Notes: generated by a model not told the origin, from the sequence alone. Positions 36,201 through 46,115 are shown, numbered from the stretch's first letter. The stretch is 64,000 bases of DNA from Peptoniphilus duerdenii ATCC BAA-1640 (GCF_000146345.1 NZ_GL397071.1:349604-413603); one strand, 5' to 3'. Translations and numbers: made by a program.

Positions 36201-38138
36201 AATCTAGATACAAATATAGTTGCAAACATCACAGACACCAACAGAATGAGGATGTACTACAAGGACAAAATTGTGGCAGATCTTTGCTACGACTTTATAA
36301 ATACAAACGGTGCAAGTAGGCACATGAATGTGGAAGTTACTTCTGAAAGCTTCCCTAAGACTTTAAGATCAAAGGACACAGATCCAAAGAATTTAAATAA
36401 ATATCTTGGAGATTTAAATATAACTTCCAAGAGAAATTTAATCGAACTATTTGACTCCTCAGTTGGAAGAAGAACCGTACTTCATCCGCTTGGAGGAAGA
36501 GAAAGCATAAACCCAGTAGATGCAATGGTTGCCCTAGTGCCAACCCTAGAAGGAAGATCAAAGACCGCATCCATTATGAGCTACGGATTTAATCCATATC
36601 TAAGCGAAGAAAGTAACTACCTCGGCGGTTACTATGCGGTGGTTGAATCCCTTTCAAAGATCGTGGCAGCAGGTGGAAAAACCGACAAAGTTAGACTTTC
36701 CTTCCAAGAATTCTACGAAAAATTAACGGACGAAAAATCTTGGTCAAAGCCACTTAAATCACTACTAGGAGCATTTGAAGTATCATCATTTTTCGAAACT
36801 CCACCGATTGGCGGCAAGGACTCCATGAGCGGAACCTTTGAACATATAAGCGTGCCACCGACACTGATTTCATTTGCAGTTACAACAGAAGATGTTGAAA
36901 ATATCGTGAGTCCAGAATTTAAAAAGATGGGTAAGATTGGACTAATCGACATAGATTACAACGAAAATGGAACCATAGATTTAAATAGATTAAAATCAAA
37001 CTACGAAAAGATCCACGAAGAAATTAGAAGTAAAAATATTGTTTCTATAAAGGTTTGTAGCAAGGGAATTTTGCCAACCATCTACGAAATGGCTGTTGGA
37101 AACACAGGCTTTGATGTTGAGCTAGAAGATCTATACACCAATAAATTTGCAAGCTTCGTTGTAGAATTTAAAGAAGATAGAGAATTTATAAAAGAAATTG
37201 GTAAGTTCCAAGATGAAATCACAGTAAACGGCGAAAAATTAAATTCTAAAGATTTAAAAGATTCCTACCTACACACTCTAGACTCAGTCTTCAAAGGAGC
37301 AATCGAAGAAAAACCTGCTAAGATTGAAAATAAAAAGGTGGAAAGAAGACTTAAATCCAAGATAAAAGTGGATAGAGTAAATGCACTTGTCCTTGCATTC
37401 TTAGGTACAAATAGTGAATACGACACTAGAAAGGCACTCGAAGACGCAGGTGCAGAAGCAAAGATCGTACTATTTAAAAATAGAAACGAAGAAGAGATTA
37501 GAAAATCCATAGACGAATTTGCTAAGGAAATTAGAGAGGCAAACATCCTTGCAGTTCCTGGAGGATTCTCAATGGGAGACGAACCAGACGGCTCTGGTAA
37601 GTTCATCGCAAATGTTCTAAGAAATGAAAAGATAAGAGAATCCATAGAATATATGCTAGAAGAAAACGACGGACTTATAATCGGAATTTGTAACGGATTC
37701 CAAGCTCTTATAAAGACCGGACTTCTTCCATATGGAAAGATCAAAGAAATAGAAGAAGACGATCCAACCTTGACCTTCAATAACTCATCTCGCCATATAG
37801 CAAGATTTGTAAGTACAAATATGCTAACCAAGAACGGACCATGGCTAAGTAAACTTAAAAAGGATAGCTACAAGATTCCAATCTCCCACGGAGAAGGAAG
37901 ATTCATAGTAAATGAAGAAAAACTAAGAGAACTTCTAGAAAATGAACAGGTTGTAGCCCAATACGAAGTAGTTCCAAACGGATCCTACTACGGAATAGAA
38001 GCCATAATGTCAAAGGATGGAAAGATTCTAGGTAAGATGGGTCACTCAGAAAGAGTTACAGATGATCTTTACAAAAATATCGATTCAGATATCCAAGAAA
38101 TATTTGAAAGCGGCGTAAGCTACTTCAAAGAAAAATAA
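33258..38138 (+). CDS. purD/purL: PurD-PurL fusion: GAR synthetase + FGAM synthase
   Basis: One frame of 1626 aa joins two purine-biosynthesis enzymes. Residues 1 to about 413 are a full GAR synthetase (PurD): MNILIVGSGGREYALGHNI, an ATP-grasp core with GEIGPNTGGMGTYAP, and the usual end YRKDIG. Immediately after, KRVYVAKKDEFDHE begins a complete single-chain FGAM synthase (PurL) of about 1210 aa: NETHNHPTEIEPFGGA in the synthase core and a C-terminal glutaminase with nucleophile Cys1478 in GICNGFQ and the HGEGRF histidine. They catalyse steps 2 and 4 of the pathway. I prefer the second of two adjacent ATGs for spacing from AGGAGG. No other pur gene lies in the window and I see no purine riboswitch upstream. 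Confidence 0.95.
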   Translation: MNILIVGSGGREYALGHNILKGHKDRKLYFAPGNGGTLNLGENTGIKVDDIDGLLKFALENNIDYTVVGPELPLTLGIVDKFEENEKKIFGPKELPSKFEASKSYTKKFLEKYNIATAEYGEFEDEKSAYEFAEKLLTRDGKVVLKADGLAAGKGVFIAEDCSHAQSFLKDVFNGVYGDKKVVVEEFLEGFEMSLICLTDTKTILPLPTSRDHKRAYTGEIGPNTGGMGTYAPNLMAESFMPRIKEEILNPILKGLQKENMDYRGALFIGLMITDEKIEVLEFNVRFGDPETQVILELIDNDLLELLQKTSEGKLDEVDLKVNNKKALCLVLASGGYPGAYENGKEIHIGPTKSSIYYCGTKLEDGVQKTSGGRVLNLVYSGDDFDEVIETVYSDVKEVSFENMEYRKDIGPRVKRVYVAKKDEFDHESKGIQSEIENSLGIKLDGLKVYNRYDLEMSKEGIEKILYTILSEKVVDDAYFEDAMELQSKMEDTIAVAYLPGQFDQREQGILDTVSLVTDEKIAAKCAKVYEIKGATKEELKKIEKFLVNPVDSHRVELLNIPTTLRKELKTTDKNEIYEGFINFSEEELENFLEEKSLAMNLDDLKCIRDYFKSEKRDPSETEIRILDTYWSDHCRHTTFNTFLDINFDEKTELDRIIKNSFDEYIKIREELKIEKPINLMSFGTILSKYLRAKGRLEDLEVSSEINACSVKIKTRIDIGGKEELRDYLLMFKNETHNHPTEIEPFGGASTCLGGAIRDPLSGRSYVYQAMRITGAADPRDKNTMAGKLPQKKITTEAAHGYSSYGNQIGLATGLVDEIYHPGYVAKRMETGAVIAAAPIENVVRLEPEAGDVVVLLGGKTGRDGIGGATGSSKSHSTTSIVTESAQVQKGNAPEERKIQRLFRREEATRLIKKCNDFGAGGVSVAVGELHDGVDIFLENVPLKYEGLIPMEIAISESQERMAVVLSKNDVEEFEKYAHEENLDTNIVANITDTNRMRMYYKDKIVADLCYDFINTNGASRHMNVEVTSESFPKTLRSKDTDPKNLNKYLGDLNITSKRNLIELFDSSVGRRTVLHPLGGRESINPVDAMVALVPTLEGRSKTASIMSYGFNPYLSEESNYLGGYYAVVESLSKIVAAGGKTDKVRLSFQEFYEKLTDEKSWSKPLKSLLGAFEVSSFFETPPIGGKDSMSGTFEHISVPPTLISFAVTTEDVENIVSPEFKKMGKIGLIDIDYNENGTIDLNRLKSNYEKIHEEIRSKNIVSIKVCSKGILPTIYEMAVGNTGFDVELEDLYTNKFASFVVEFKEDREFIKEIGKFQDEITVNGEKLNSKDLKDSYLHTLDSVFKGAIEEKPAKIENKKVERRLKSKIKVDRVNALVLAFLGTNSEYDTRKALEDAGAEAKIVLFKNRNEEEIRKSIDEFAKEIREANILAVPGGFSMGDEPDGSGKFIANVLRNEKIRESIEYMLEENDGLIIGICNGFQALIKTGLLPYGKIKEIEEDDPTLTFNNSSRHIARFVSTNMLTKNGPWLSKLKKDSYKIPISHGEGRFIVNEEKLRELLENEQVVAQYEVVPNGSYYGIEAIMSKDGKILGKMGHSERVTDDLYKNIDSDIQEIFESGVSYFKEK

Positions 38139-38153
38139 ATAAATTAGTATAAG

Positions 38154-38177
38154 AGGTGCGCTAGTCGCACCTTTTTT
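38154..38177 (+). terminator. Terminator of the purD-purL gene
   Basis: AGGTGCG and CGCACCT pair around CTAGT, followed by six T. Confidence 0.88.
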
Positions 38178-38289
38178 AATGAAAAAATTATTTAGAAAAT
38201 AAAAAGATATTTTTCGTCATATAAAAATTTTTAAGAAACAAAAGCTTACAATAAATATAAAAGATATGAAAATAAGTTATCTTTATGAC

Positions 38290-38318
38290 TTGCAAAAAAA
38301 ATAGAATGATACTATAAT
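38290..38318 (+). promoter_or_regulatory. Promoter of groES-groEL
   Basis: TTGCAA (38290-38295), a 17-bp spacer and TATAAT (38313-38318) lie just upstream of the CIRCE element. Confidence 0.85.
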
Positions 38319-38322
38319 ACTA

Positions 38323-38349
38323 TTAGCACTTAAAGAGACCGAGTGCTAA
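38323..38349 (+). promoter_or_regulatory. CIRCE element (HrcA operator)
   Basis: TTAGCACTT, nine bases and GAGTGCTAA match the CIRCE consensus with one change in the left arm. It covers the transcription start region, so HrcA should repress groESL until heat stress. hrcA is not in the window. Confidence 0.93.
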
Positions 38350-38388
38350 TTAAATAGTTTATAAATTTTATTATACAAGGAGGGACTT

Positions 38389-38670
38389 ATGGAACTTAAA
38401 CCATTAGGCGACAAAGTCGTAATCAAAAAAATTGAATTGGAAGAAAAGACAGTATCTGGAATAGTTCTTCCATCTTCAGCAAAAGAAGAAACAAATATTG
38501 CAGAAGTAATAGCAATAGGAAGAGAAATACTTGATGATGACAAGACCAAAGATGAAATAAAAGTTGGGGACAAAGTATTATTTTCTAAGTATGCTGGCAC
38601 AGAAGTTGAACTAGAAAGAGAAAAATTCATAGTCCTTAAATATCAAGATCTACTTGCAGTTGTAAAATAA
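38389..38670 (+). CDS. groES: Co-chaperonin GroES
   Basis: A 93-aa co-chaperonin that caps the GroEL ring. It starts MELKPLGDKVVIKKIELEEK and has the mobile-loop region EEKTVSGIVLPSSAKEE, followed by VGDKVLFSKYAGTEVELE. Length is normal. It is controlled by CIRCE and precedes groEL by 12 nt. Confidence 0.97.
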   Translation: MELKPLGDKVVIKKIELEEKTVSGIVLPSSAKEETNIAEVIAIGREILDDDKTKDEIKVGDKVLFSKYAGTEVELEREKFIVLKYQDLLAVVK

Positions 38671-38673
38671 TAG

Positions 38674-40305
<1,632 letters not shown>

Positions 40306-40314
40306 TAAACAATT

Positions 40315-40340
40315 AGGAAGGCGAAAGTCTTCCTTTTTTT
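40315..40340 (+). terminator. Terminator of groESL
   Basis: AGGAAG and CTTCCT pair around GCGAAAGT, followed by a T-run. Confidence 0.85.
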
Positions 40341-40481
40341 ATGCGAATTTTTTGATAGCTTTGTGCGAAATTAATTTCTTTGAAAATTAAGTACAAATTT
40401 TTTAATTTTATATTGAGTTAGACAAAATCCATATGCTTATTCGACTAAAGAAAATAAAAAATTAACTTAGAAGAGTCTTAT

Positions 40482-40514
40482 TTAAACCTCTACCCTTTAA
40501 ATTTAAAGGTTTAA
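40482..40514. promoter_or_regulatory. Inverted repeat upstream of the RNase H gene
   Basis: TTAAACCT and AGGTTTAA are arms around a centre that itself contains the 16-bp palindrome CCTTTAAATTTAAAGG (40494-40509). It lies about 27 bp before the ATG and could be an operator or an mRNA hairpin. Confidence 0.5.
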
Positions 40515-40540
40515 TTGATAGAATAATCTTGAGGTGAAGA

Positions 40541-41134
40541 ATGTACTACGCAGTTAAAAATGGAAGAAACCCAGGGATCTATTCCACATGGGATGAATGT
40601 AAGAGAGAAGTTACAGGTTTTAGCGGTGCAGCCTACAAAAAGTTCAAAACTTTTGAAGAAGCTGAAAGCTATTTAGGAATTATAGAAGAAGAAATAAAGA
40701 TAAAAGATATAGATGAGTTAAAGAGTGACGAAATCTTAGCCTATGTAGACGGAAGTTATAGAAAGGAAGACCATTCCTATTCCTACGGCGTCTACCTCTA
40801 CTCAGAAGGCGTAGAAGAAAAGTATAGTGCTAGATTTTTTGACGAAGAAAATGCAAAATCTAGAAATGTCTCAGGAGAATTAAAAGGCGCAATCATCGCC
40901 ATGAAAAGAGGCGTGGAGCTTGGATACAAAAAGATGTACCTCCACTACGACTACAGAGGCATAGAGGATTGGGCACTTGGGAACTGGAAGACGAATCTGG
41001 ATTTAACGAGAGAATACAAGAAGACCTACGACGAAATCAAAAATAAAATGGAAGTTAAGTTTATAAAAGTCGATGCCCATACAGGAGTTTATTATAACGA
41101 ACTGGTGGATAAATTGGCGAAGGAGGCAAAATGA
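40541..41134 (+). CDS. rnhA: Ribonuclease H1 with N-terminal hybrid-binding domain
   Basis: A 197-aa enzyme that cuts RNA in RNA:DNA hybrids. Residues 1-46 (YYAVKNGRNPGIYSTWDECK) form the hybrid-binding domain of eukaryote-like RNases H1. The catalytic domain has Asp in AYVDGSYR, Glu in VSGELKGAI, Asp in HYDYRGIEDWA and a final Asp near the C terminus (NELVDKLAKEA). It overlaps the deaminase gene by 4 nt (ATGA). Confidence 0.93.
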   Translation: MYYAVKNGRNPGIYSTWDECKREVTGFSGAAYKKFKTFEEAESYLGIIEEEIKIKDIDELKSDEILAYVDGSYRKEDHSYSYGVYLYSEGVEEKYSARFFDEENAKSRNVSGELKGAIIAMKRGVELGYKKMYLHYDYRGIEDWALGNWKTNLDLTREYKKTYDEIKNKMEVKFIKVDAHTGVYYNELVDKLAKEAK

Positions 41135-41553
41135 GAAAATCTTGGGATGAATATTTTATGGAAATAACAGAGATGGTAGCCACTAGAAGCACCTGCGACA
41201 GAGCCTTTGTAGGTTGCATCTTAGTAAATAAGGACAATAGAATCGTGTCCACAGGATATAACGGATCCCTATCTGGAAATAAATCCTGCGACGAGATTGG
41301 TCATACCATGAGGGATGGTCACTGTATCGCAACCATCCATGCAGAGATGAATGCTCTTTTATACTGCGCAAAGGAAGGTATCAGCGTCAAAGGTTGCAAA
41401 TGTTATGTAACACATTTTCCATGTCTAAATTGCACCAAGGCCCTACTCCAAGCAGGCATAACAGAGATCTACTACAAAGACGACTACAGAGTGGATGAAT
41501 ACGCCCTAGAATTAATCAAAAACAACAAAATAAAATTAGTAAACATGAAATAG
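41131..41553 (+). CDS. Deoxycytidylate deaminase (ComEB/dCMP family)
   Basis: A zinc deaminase of 140 aa. The catalytic motif is ATIHAEMNALLYCA (zinc-binding His and proton-shuttling Glu) and the second zinc site is FPCLNCTKALLQAG. This form matches dCMP deaminases, which supply dUMP for thymidylate synthesis. It overlaps rnhA by 4 nt, and both fit nucleotide and nucleic-acid turnover. Confidence 0.9.
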   Translation: MRKSWDEYFMEITEMVATRSTCDRAFVGCILVNKDNRIVSTGYNGSLSGNKSCDEIGHTMRDGHCIATIHAEMNALLYCAKEGISVKGCKCYVTHFPCLNCTKALLQAGITEIYYKDDYRVDEYALELIKNNKIKLVNMK

Positions 41554-41580
41554 GGGTATAGGATTAGTAGGAGGTAAAAG

Positions 41581-42030
41581 ATGAAAAATTTTATAAAAGA
41601 ATTTAAAGAATTTATAGCAAGAGGAAATGTGCTAGATCTAGCAATAGGGGTAATCATCGGGGGTGCCTTTGGTAAAATCGTATCTTCTCTAGTAGATGAT
41701 ATAATTATGCCACTAATAGGAGTTATAACAGGTGGAGTTGACTTCACTCAAAAGTATATAGCACTAGATGGCAACACTTATGAAAGTCTTGCAAAGGCAA
41801 AGGAAAGCACAGCAGTATTCGCCTACGGAAACTTTATACAAAATATTGTAAACTTTTTAATCATAGCACTTGTAATATTTATTATTATTAAAAATGTAAA
41901 CAAGATTCAAAGTTTAGGCAAGAAAGAGGAAGAAGCTGCAGCACCTACTACAAAAGAATGTCCTTACTGCAAGAGCGAAATACCAATAGAAGCTACAAGA
42001 TGTCCACATTGCACATCAGAACTTAAATAA
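41581..42030 (+). CDS. mscL: Large-conductance mechanosensitive channel with C-terminal zinc ribbon
   Basis: A MscL protein of 149 aa. The N terminus [20 protein letters not shown] (residues 12-31) is the pore-lining helix 1, and a second membrane helix covers about 82-103. In place of a plain cytoplasmic helix the tail continues into [18 protein letters not shown] (about 128-145), a double CxxC zinc ribbon. MscL opens under membrane tension to release solutes; the role of the ribbon is unknown. The Nudix start codon overlaps its stop (TAATG). Confidence 0.93.
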   Translation: MKNFIKEFKEFIARGNVLDLAIGVIIGGAFGKIVSSLVDDIIMPLIGVITGGVDFTQKYIALDGNTYESLAKAKESTAVFAYGNFIQNIVNFLIIALVIFIIIKNVNKIQSLGKKEEEAAAPTTKECPYCKSEIPIEATRCPHCTSELK

Positions 42031-42647
42031 TGGAAAACATTGAGAAAATAAAATCTAAAATTGAAAATCACTTTCCAAAACCGGTAGACAACAAAAGTAG
42101 CTACTCGGTTTTGATTCCTTTAATAGAAATAGATGGAGAGCTTCACATACTCTACGAAAGACGAGCGAAAACTCTAAGAAAACAACCCTATGAAGTGTCT
42201 TTTCCAGGTGGAGCAATAGATTTTGGGGAAAGCCCAAAAGAAGCAGCCATAAGAGAAACATCAGAAGAACTCCTCATAGGAAGAGACAAGATAGAAATAA
42301 TAGGAAGATCTGACTACCTTGTGAAGCCAGAGCTCTTAACTATCTACACCTATGTTGGAATAATTAAGGAAGATTACAAAAGAATAATTCCAAATAAAGA
42401 CGAAGTGGAATATATCTTTACAGTGCCACTTAAATATCTCATGGAAAATAGTCCGAAAATTTATCCCATTGAACTTAAAATCGAAAGGACCACGGGATTT
42501 CCCTACGAACTAATTCCAGAGGCTAAGAAGTACAAAAGACGCCTAGAAGTTGAAACTGTAGAGACCTATGAGTACGGAGATAATTTGATCTGGGGATTTA
42601 CCGCAAAGATGACTCGTGCCTTCATAGAAATATTAAAAAGCGAATAA
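42030..42647 (+). CDS. Nudix hydrolase, CoA-pyrophosphatase type
   Basis: A 205-aa hydrolase. The Nudix box reads GGAIDFGESPKEAAIRETSE. Just upstream RRAKTLRKQPYEVSFPGG matches the motif that precedes the box in coenzyme A pyrophosphatases (NudL/YeaB), which split CoA to 3',5'-ADP and phosphopantetheine. Substrate is inferred from that motif only. Translation is coupled to mscL. A weak hairpin (42705-42724) follows. Confidence 0.87.
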   Translation: MENIEKIKSKIENHFPKPVDNKSSYSVLIPLIEIDGELHILYERRAKTLRKQPYEVSFPGGAIDFGESPKEAAIRETSEELLIGRDKIEIIGRSDYLVKPELLTIYTYVGIIKEDYKRIIPNKDEVEYIFTVPLKYLMENSPKIYPIELKIERTTGFPYELIPEAKKYKRRLEVETVETYEYGDNLIWGFTAKMTRAFIEILKSE

Positions 42648-42845
42648 TTCGGAGATTGGATTTTTTGTTACCAAAATGTAATACAAATGTAATATAAAAA
42701 TGAGAATGGCTGTAACAAGCCATTTATTTGCGTTACTGTAAAAAAGCCGTAGAAAAATAAAAAAATATCGTTACAGAATAAAATGGCTTAAAATAGCGAA
42801 AAATTTTAAAATTACTTCTAAAAGTAACAAAAGAGTTACAAAAAT

Positions 42846-42905
42846 TTGACATATAAATTCATATCATATATACTTCTAAAAGAATTAGTTACAAAATGGT
42901 AACTA
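42846..42905 (+). promoter_or_regulatory. Promoter and 5' inverted repeat of the 3D-domain gene
   Basis: TTGACA (42846-42851), a 17-bp spacer and TATACT (42869-42874) form a strong promoter. Downstream AGTTAC and GTAACT (42888-42905) pair around 6 nt just before the SD. The 271-bp gap upstream has several GTTAC/GTAAC strings but no known riboswitch that I recognise. Confidence 0.7.
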
Positions 42906-42918
42906 AGGAGGAGGTATT

Positions 42919-43917
42919 ATGAACAAATCACATTCTTCTAAGCCGGTGAAGAGATTCCTCATAGTGACCTTGCTACTTGTTATGGCAATCACCATGGGTT
43001 CTTCATTAGTAAAAGGGAAAAATGTAATTTTGAACATTAATGGTCGAGAAAAAACATTATTAACTTATTCAGCGACGGTTGAAGAGCTAATTACAAAAGA
43101 AAAAATTGAACTAAAAGAAAAAGACTTGGTTGAACCTAAGAAATCTTCTAAAATCGAAGAAGGCATGACTATTTACATCAAATCACCAAGATCCATTACA
43201 ATATACGATGGAAACAAAACAGTTATTGAAGAAGCTCAAGGTGCTACCACCGAAGAAGTTCTAGAATATCTAGGAATTAAATTAAATGAGCTCGACAGAA
43301 CTGAACCAAAACTTGACGAATTAGTAGATAATAAAATTACAATAGCAAGAGTTACGACAGAGACCAAACAGGTTGAAGAAGTAGTTCCATTCGACGTTCT
43401 TGAAAACTTAAACAAAGAACTTGAAAAAGGAAAGACAAATGTTATAACTCCAGGTGTAGATGGAAAGAGAATCGACACAATCGAAACTACATATGTAAAT
43501 GGAAAGCTAGAAGGCTCACAAATTCTATCAAGCGATGTAGTTGTAGAACCAATCACTGAAGTTCGTGAAGTAGGTTCAAAAGTTATAGCAGATCAAATTC
43601 CAGCAGGTGAATTTAAAGGCGAAGAAGTAGTAGCAGTCTATATTATGGAAGCTACAGCATACGATCCAACAGCAGGCTCAAAGACCGCAATGGGAACTAA
43701 AGCAAGAGTGGGAGCTGTGGCGGTAGACCCAAGAGTTATAAAACTTGGTTCTAGACTATACGTTGAATCAATGGACGGATGGCCAAGCTACGGATACGCA
43801 ACTGCAGAAGACACAGGTGGAGCGATAAAAGGTAAGAGAATAGATTTATTCTTCAGCACAAACGCACAAGCCCTTAGATTCGGCAGAAGAAACGTAAAAG
43901 TTTACGTTTTAAAGTAA
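42919..43917 (+). CDS. Cell-wall protein with DUF348, G5 and 3D domains (YabE-like)
   Basis: A 332-aa exported protein with a signal/anchor helix (residues 13-32). Two DUF348 ubiquitin-like repeats follow (about 36-80 and 90-130), then a G5 domain (about 145-225, ending EVREVGSKVI) and a C-terminal 3D domain with its three conserved aspartates (VDPRVIKLG, ATAEDTGGAIKG and RIDLFF). The 3D fold is the lytic transglycosylase-like domain of resuscitation-promoting proteins. It probably cleaves peptidoglycan during growth. Confidence 0.93.
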   Translation: MNKSHSSKPVKRFLIVTLLLVMAITMGSSLVKGKNVILNINGREKTLLTYSATVEELITKEKIELKEKDLVEPKKSSKIEEGMTIYIKSPRSITIYDGNKTVIEEAQGATTEEVLEYLGIKLNELDRTEPKLDELVDNKITIARVTTETKQVEEVVPFDVLENLNKELEKGKTNVITPGVDGKRIDTIETTYVNGKLEGSQILSSDVVVEPITEVREVGSKVIADQIPAGEFKGEEVVAVYIMEATAYDPTAGSKTAMGTKARVGAVAVDPRVIKLGSRLYVESMDGWPSYGYATAEDTGGAIKGKRIDLFFSTNAQALRFGRRNVKVYVLK

Positions 43918-43932
43918 ATAAAAATTAAAATT

Positions 43933-43956
43933 AGAGGCAGATGCCTCTTTTTTTTA
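43933..43956 (+). terminator. Terminator of the 3D-domain gene
   Basis: AGAGGC and GCCTCT pair around AGAT, followed by a run of eight or more T. Confidence 0.88.
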
Positions 43957-44089
43957 TGAAATTTTCTGGAAATAAATTTTTAGATTTTAACTGTCTAAGA
44001 TTTTAAAATAAGAACGATAAGTATATCTTCCTTAAAAAATAAAAACTGATGGTTATATATATATGTTAAAATAGAAAAAAGGAGGAGCT

Positions 44090-44824
44090 ATGAACAAGTT
44101 AATTAAAATAATAATGATACTTCTACTTTCGGTGGCGCTATTCTTTGTAAATGCGTTCTTTGGAAATCCAATTTCAAAAGCCTTGGCAAGTAGGGCGGCG
44201 AATAAGTACATAGACGAAAACTACAAGGATCACAAATTAAAGAGGGATAAAATCTTCTACAACTTTAAAACCGCATACTACACCGTAAGGCTTCAGGATG
44301 AAAATAGCGAAGACACCAAGTTCGAAGTGGCGTTTGACAGCCTCGGTCGCTTTAAATCTGATAGTTTTTTTGATATTAAGTTCAACACCTGGCTTAGATT
44401 TGAAGATGAGCTTCGAAATTATGGCAAAGAACTTGCTAGAAAGGAAAATCTTCCTTTTAAACTAAATCTAATCCCATCAGATGAAAAAGATTATAATGAA
44501 CTTACCTTAGACGAAAAGGTAGACTTCGACCACTTTCCTTTTAGGGTAGAGGTAAATGTATTTGGATATGCAGAAGAACCAACCAAAGAAATAGCTATAA
44601 AGTATTTACAAGAAGCATCCAAAACCATGGAAAAGACACATCTAGAAATAAAGAGTTATTCTATTATCCTAGTTCCAGAAAAAAATAGAAAAGAGAATGG
44701 AGAGGCGCTGGATTGGAAAGGTGCTTTATCTGTCCATAATATACCTAAGGAAAAGATAAATGATTTAACCACAGAGTATTTAGACGAACTGATTGAAGAA
44801 GGAAATCAGCCAAAAGATAATTAA
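44090..44824 (+). CDS. Membrane-anchored protein, YfjL-like
   Basis: A 244-aa protein with one N-terminal membrane helix (residues 3-24) and an outward-facing domain. The segment FGNPISKALASRAANKYIDE just after the helix resembles the start of YfjL-type proteins of Firmicutes, whose function is unknown. The rest is charged with a repeated alpha/beta pattern. It has a good SD and no operon partner. Confidence 0.65.
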   Translation: MNKLIKIIMILLLSVALFFVNAFFGNPISKALASRAANKYIDENYKDHKLKRDKIFYNFKTAYYTVRLQDENSEDTKFEVAFDSLGRFKSDSFFDIKFNTWLRFEDELRNYGKELARKENLPFKLNLIPSDEKDYNELTLDEKVDFDHFPFRVEVNVFGYAEEPTKEIAIKYLQEASKTMEKTHLEIKSYSIILVPEKNRKENGEALDWKGALSVHNIPKEKINDLTTEYLDELIEEGNQPKDN

Positions 44825-44902
44825 ATTACCATAAAATATAATTGAGTTAAAAGAAAAAAACTGGGTATTAATACAGGGAGAGGATAAAAGGAGGTAATTT
44901 AA

Positions 44903-45265
44903 TTGAAATTAACAGAAACAATTCAATCAGGTGACTGGAAAAACGAAAAACACGTACCAGCACTACACGTAGAAAGATGTTGCGAAGAAGGAATCAAAAT
45001 CGTAGCAGAAGTTGGTGAAGATATTGCTCACCCAAATACTTTAGAACATCACATTTCTTGGATCAAAGTATTTGTAAAACCAGAAGGAGCTAAATTCCCT
45101 ATCGAAGTAGGATCATACGAATTTAAAGCTCATGGTGAAGAAGAACTATTTTCAGTTCCAAAAGTAACTGTAAACGTAAAATGTCCTAAGAAAGCAACAG
45201 TATACGCACTAAGCTACTGCAACATTCACGGACTTTGGGAAAATTCAGTAGAATTTGAAGGATAA
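44903..45265 (+). CDS. Superoxide reductase (class II, neelaredoxin type)
   Basis: A 120-aa iron enzyme that reduces superoxide to peroxide without making oxygen. All ligands of the Fe(His)4Cys centre are in place: Glu15 and His17 (KNEKHVPAL), His43, His49 (LEHHISW), Cys106 and His109 (SYCNIHGLW). The N-terminal desulforedoxin domain of class I enzymes is absent. The start is TTG, 8 nt after AAGGAGG; no ATG is near. Such enzymes mark anaerobes exposed to air. Confidence 0.93.
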   Translation: MKLTETIQSGDWKNEKHVPALHVERCCEEGIKIVAEVGEDIAHPNTLEHHISWIKVFVKPEGAKFPIEVGSYEFKAHGEEELFSVPKVTVNVKCPKKATVYALSYCNIHGLWENSVEFEG

Positions 45266-45272
45266 TATAAAT

Positions 45273-45297
45273 AAACCGGCTAAGCCGGTTTTTTTAA
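45273..45297 (+). terminator. Terminator of the superoxide reductase gene
   Basis: AAACCGGC and GCCGGTTT pair around a 3-nt loop, followed by a T-run. Confidence 0.9.
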
Positions 45298-45461
45298 TGC
45301 CCATTTTTATGTAAGATTTTATTATTAAAATATAAAACTTTAAAATCATTATGCTATAGACCACAAATTAAGTATAAAAATTTTAAAAGATTCATAACAA
45401 TTACTGAGAATGATTAAATGATATAATATTATAAACAAATTAGATTTATTTATGGTGGTAT

Positions 45462-46115
45462 ATGAAAAAGATATTAATAATTGAAGATGACAAAAATTTA
45501 AATAAAGGACTTTCTATAGCATTAAATAAAGATTATGAGGTTTTGTCTGTAAACACAATTAGTGAAGCTAAAAATTTTATTGATGATGCGGATTTGATTT
45601 TACTCGATATGAATTTGCCGGATGGAGATGGGCTTGAAATAATAAAATATACGAGACAATCTTCATCAATTCCTATTATAGTTCTATCAGCCATAGATCT
45701 AGAAGCATATATAATCTCAGCTATAAATTTAGGTGCAGACGACTATTTAACCAAACCTTTTTCTTTGGGAATATTAGAAGCAAAGATAAAAAGAGCTTTT
45801 GAAAAAATAGTTTCTAGTGATTTAAATCTTTATAAAAAAGATGGTCTAGACTTTAATTTCAATGAAAATACTTTTTTTGTTGATAATAAAAATATAGATC
45901 TCACAAGGACAGAGACAAAAATTTTATACTACCTGATAAAAAATAAGTCTCAAGTTATTACTAAGGAATTACTATTTGATTTTGTTTGGGGAATAGATGA
46001 TGAATTTATTGATCAAAATACACTGAGCGTCAACATTTCTAGGATAAGAAATAAATTAAAACCCTATGACCCAATAGAAACAGTCTTTGGAGTTGGATAT
46101 AAATGGCAATTTTAA
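45462..46115 (+). CDS. OmpR-family response regulator
   Basis: A 217-aa regulator. The receiver domain has Asp49 (LILLDMNLPDGDG) as the phosphate acceptor and the lysine of LTKPFSLG. The C-terminal winged helix ends VFGVGYKW. It starts a four-gene cassette with a histidine kinase and an ABC transporter, the arrangement of systems that sense and remove peptide antibiotics. The SD is weak. The kinase ATG lies 13 nt inside this gene. Confidence 0.93.
   Translation: MKKILIIEDDKNLNKGLSIALNKDYEVLSVNTISEAKNFIDDADLILLDMNLPDGDGLEIIKYTRQSSSIPIIVLSAIDLEAYIISAINLGADDYLTKPFSLGILEAKIKRAFEKIVSSDLNLYKKDGLDFNFNENTFFVDNKNIDLTRTETKILYYLIKNKSQVITKELLFDFVWGIDDEFIDQNTLSVNISRIRNKLKPYDPIETVFGVGYKWQF

Noticed and set aside
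37265..37831. A 188-codon antisense frame inside the PurL part
   Set aside because: It mirrors the codon pattern of the sense gene and has no ribosome site; a shadow frame.
42660..42890. Cyclic-di-AMP (ydaO-type) riboswitch upstream of the 3D-domain gene
   Set aside because: The family often controls such wall enzymes, but the conserved core strings are absent; only GTTAC repeats are visible.
45400..45430. Fur/PerR-like box (GAGAATGATTA) before the response regulator gene
   Set aside because: Only half of the site matches and symmetry is poor.
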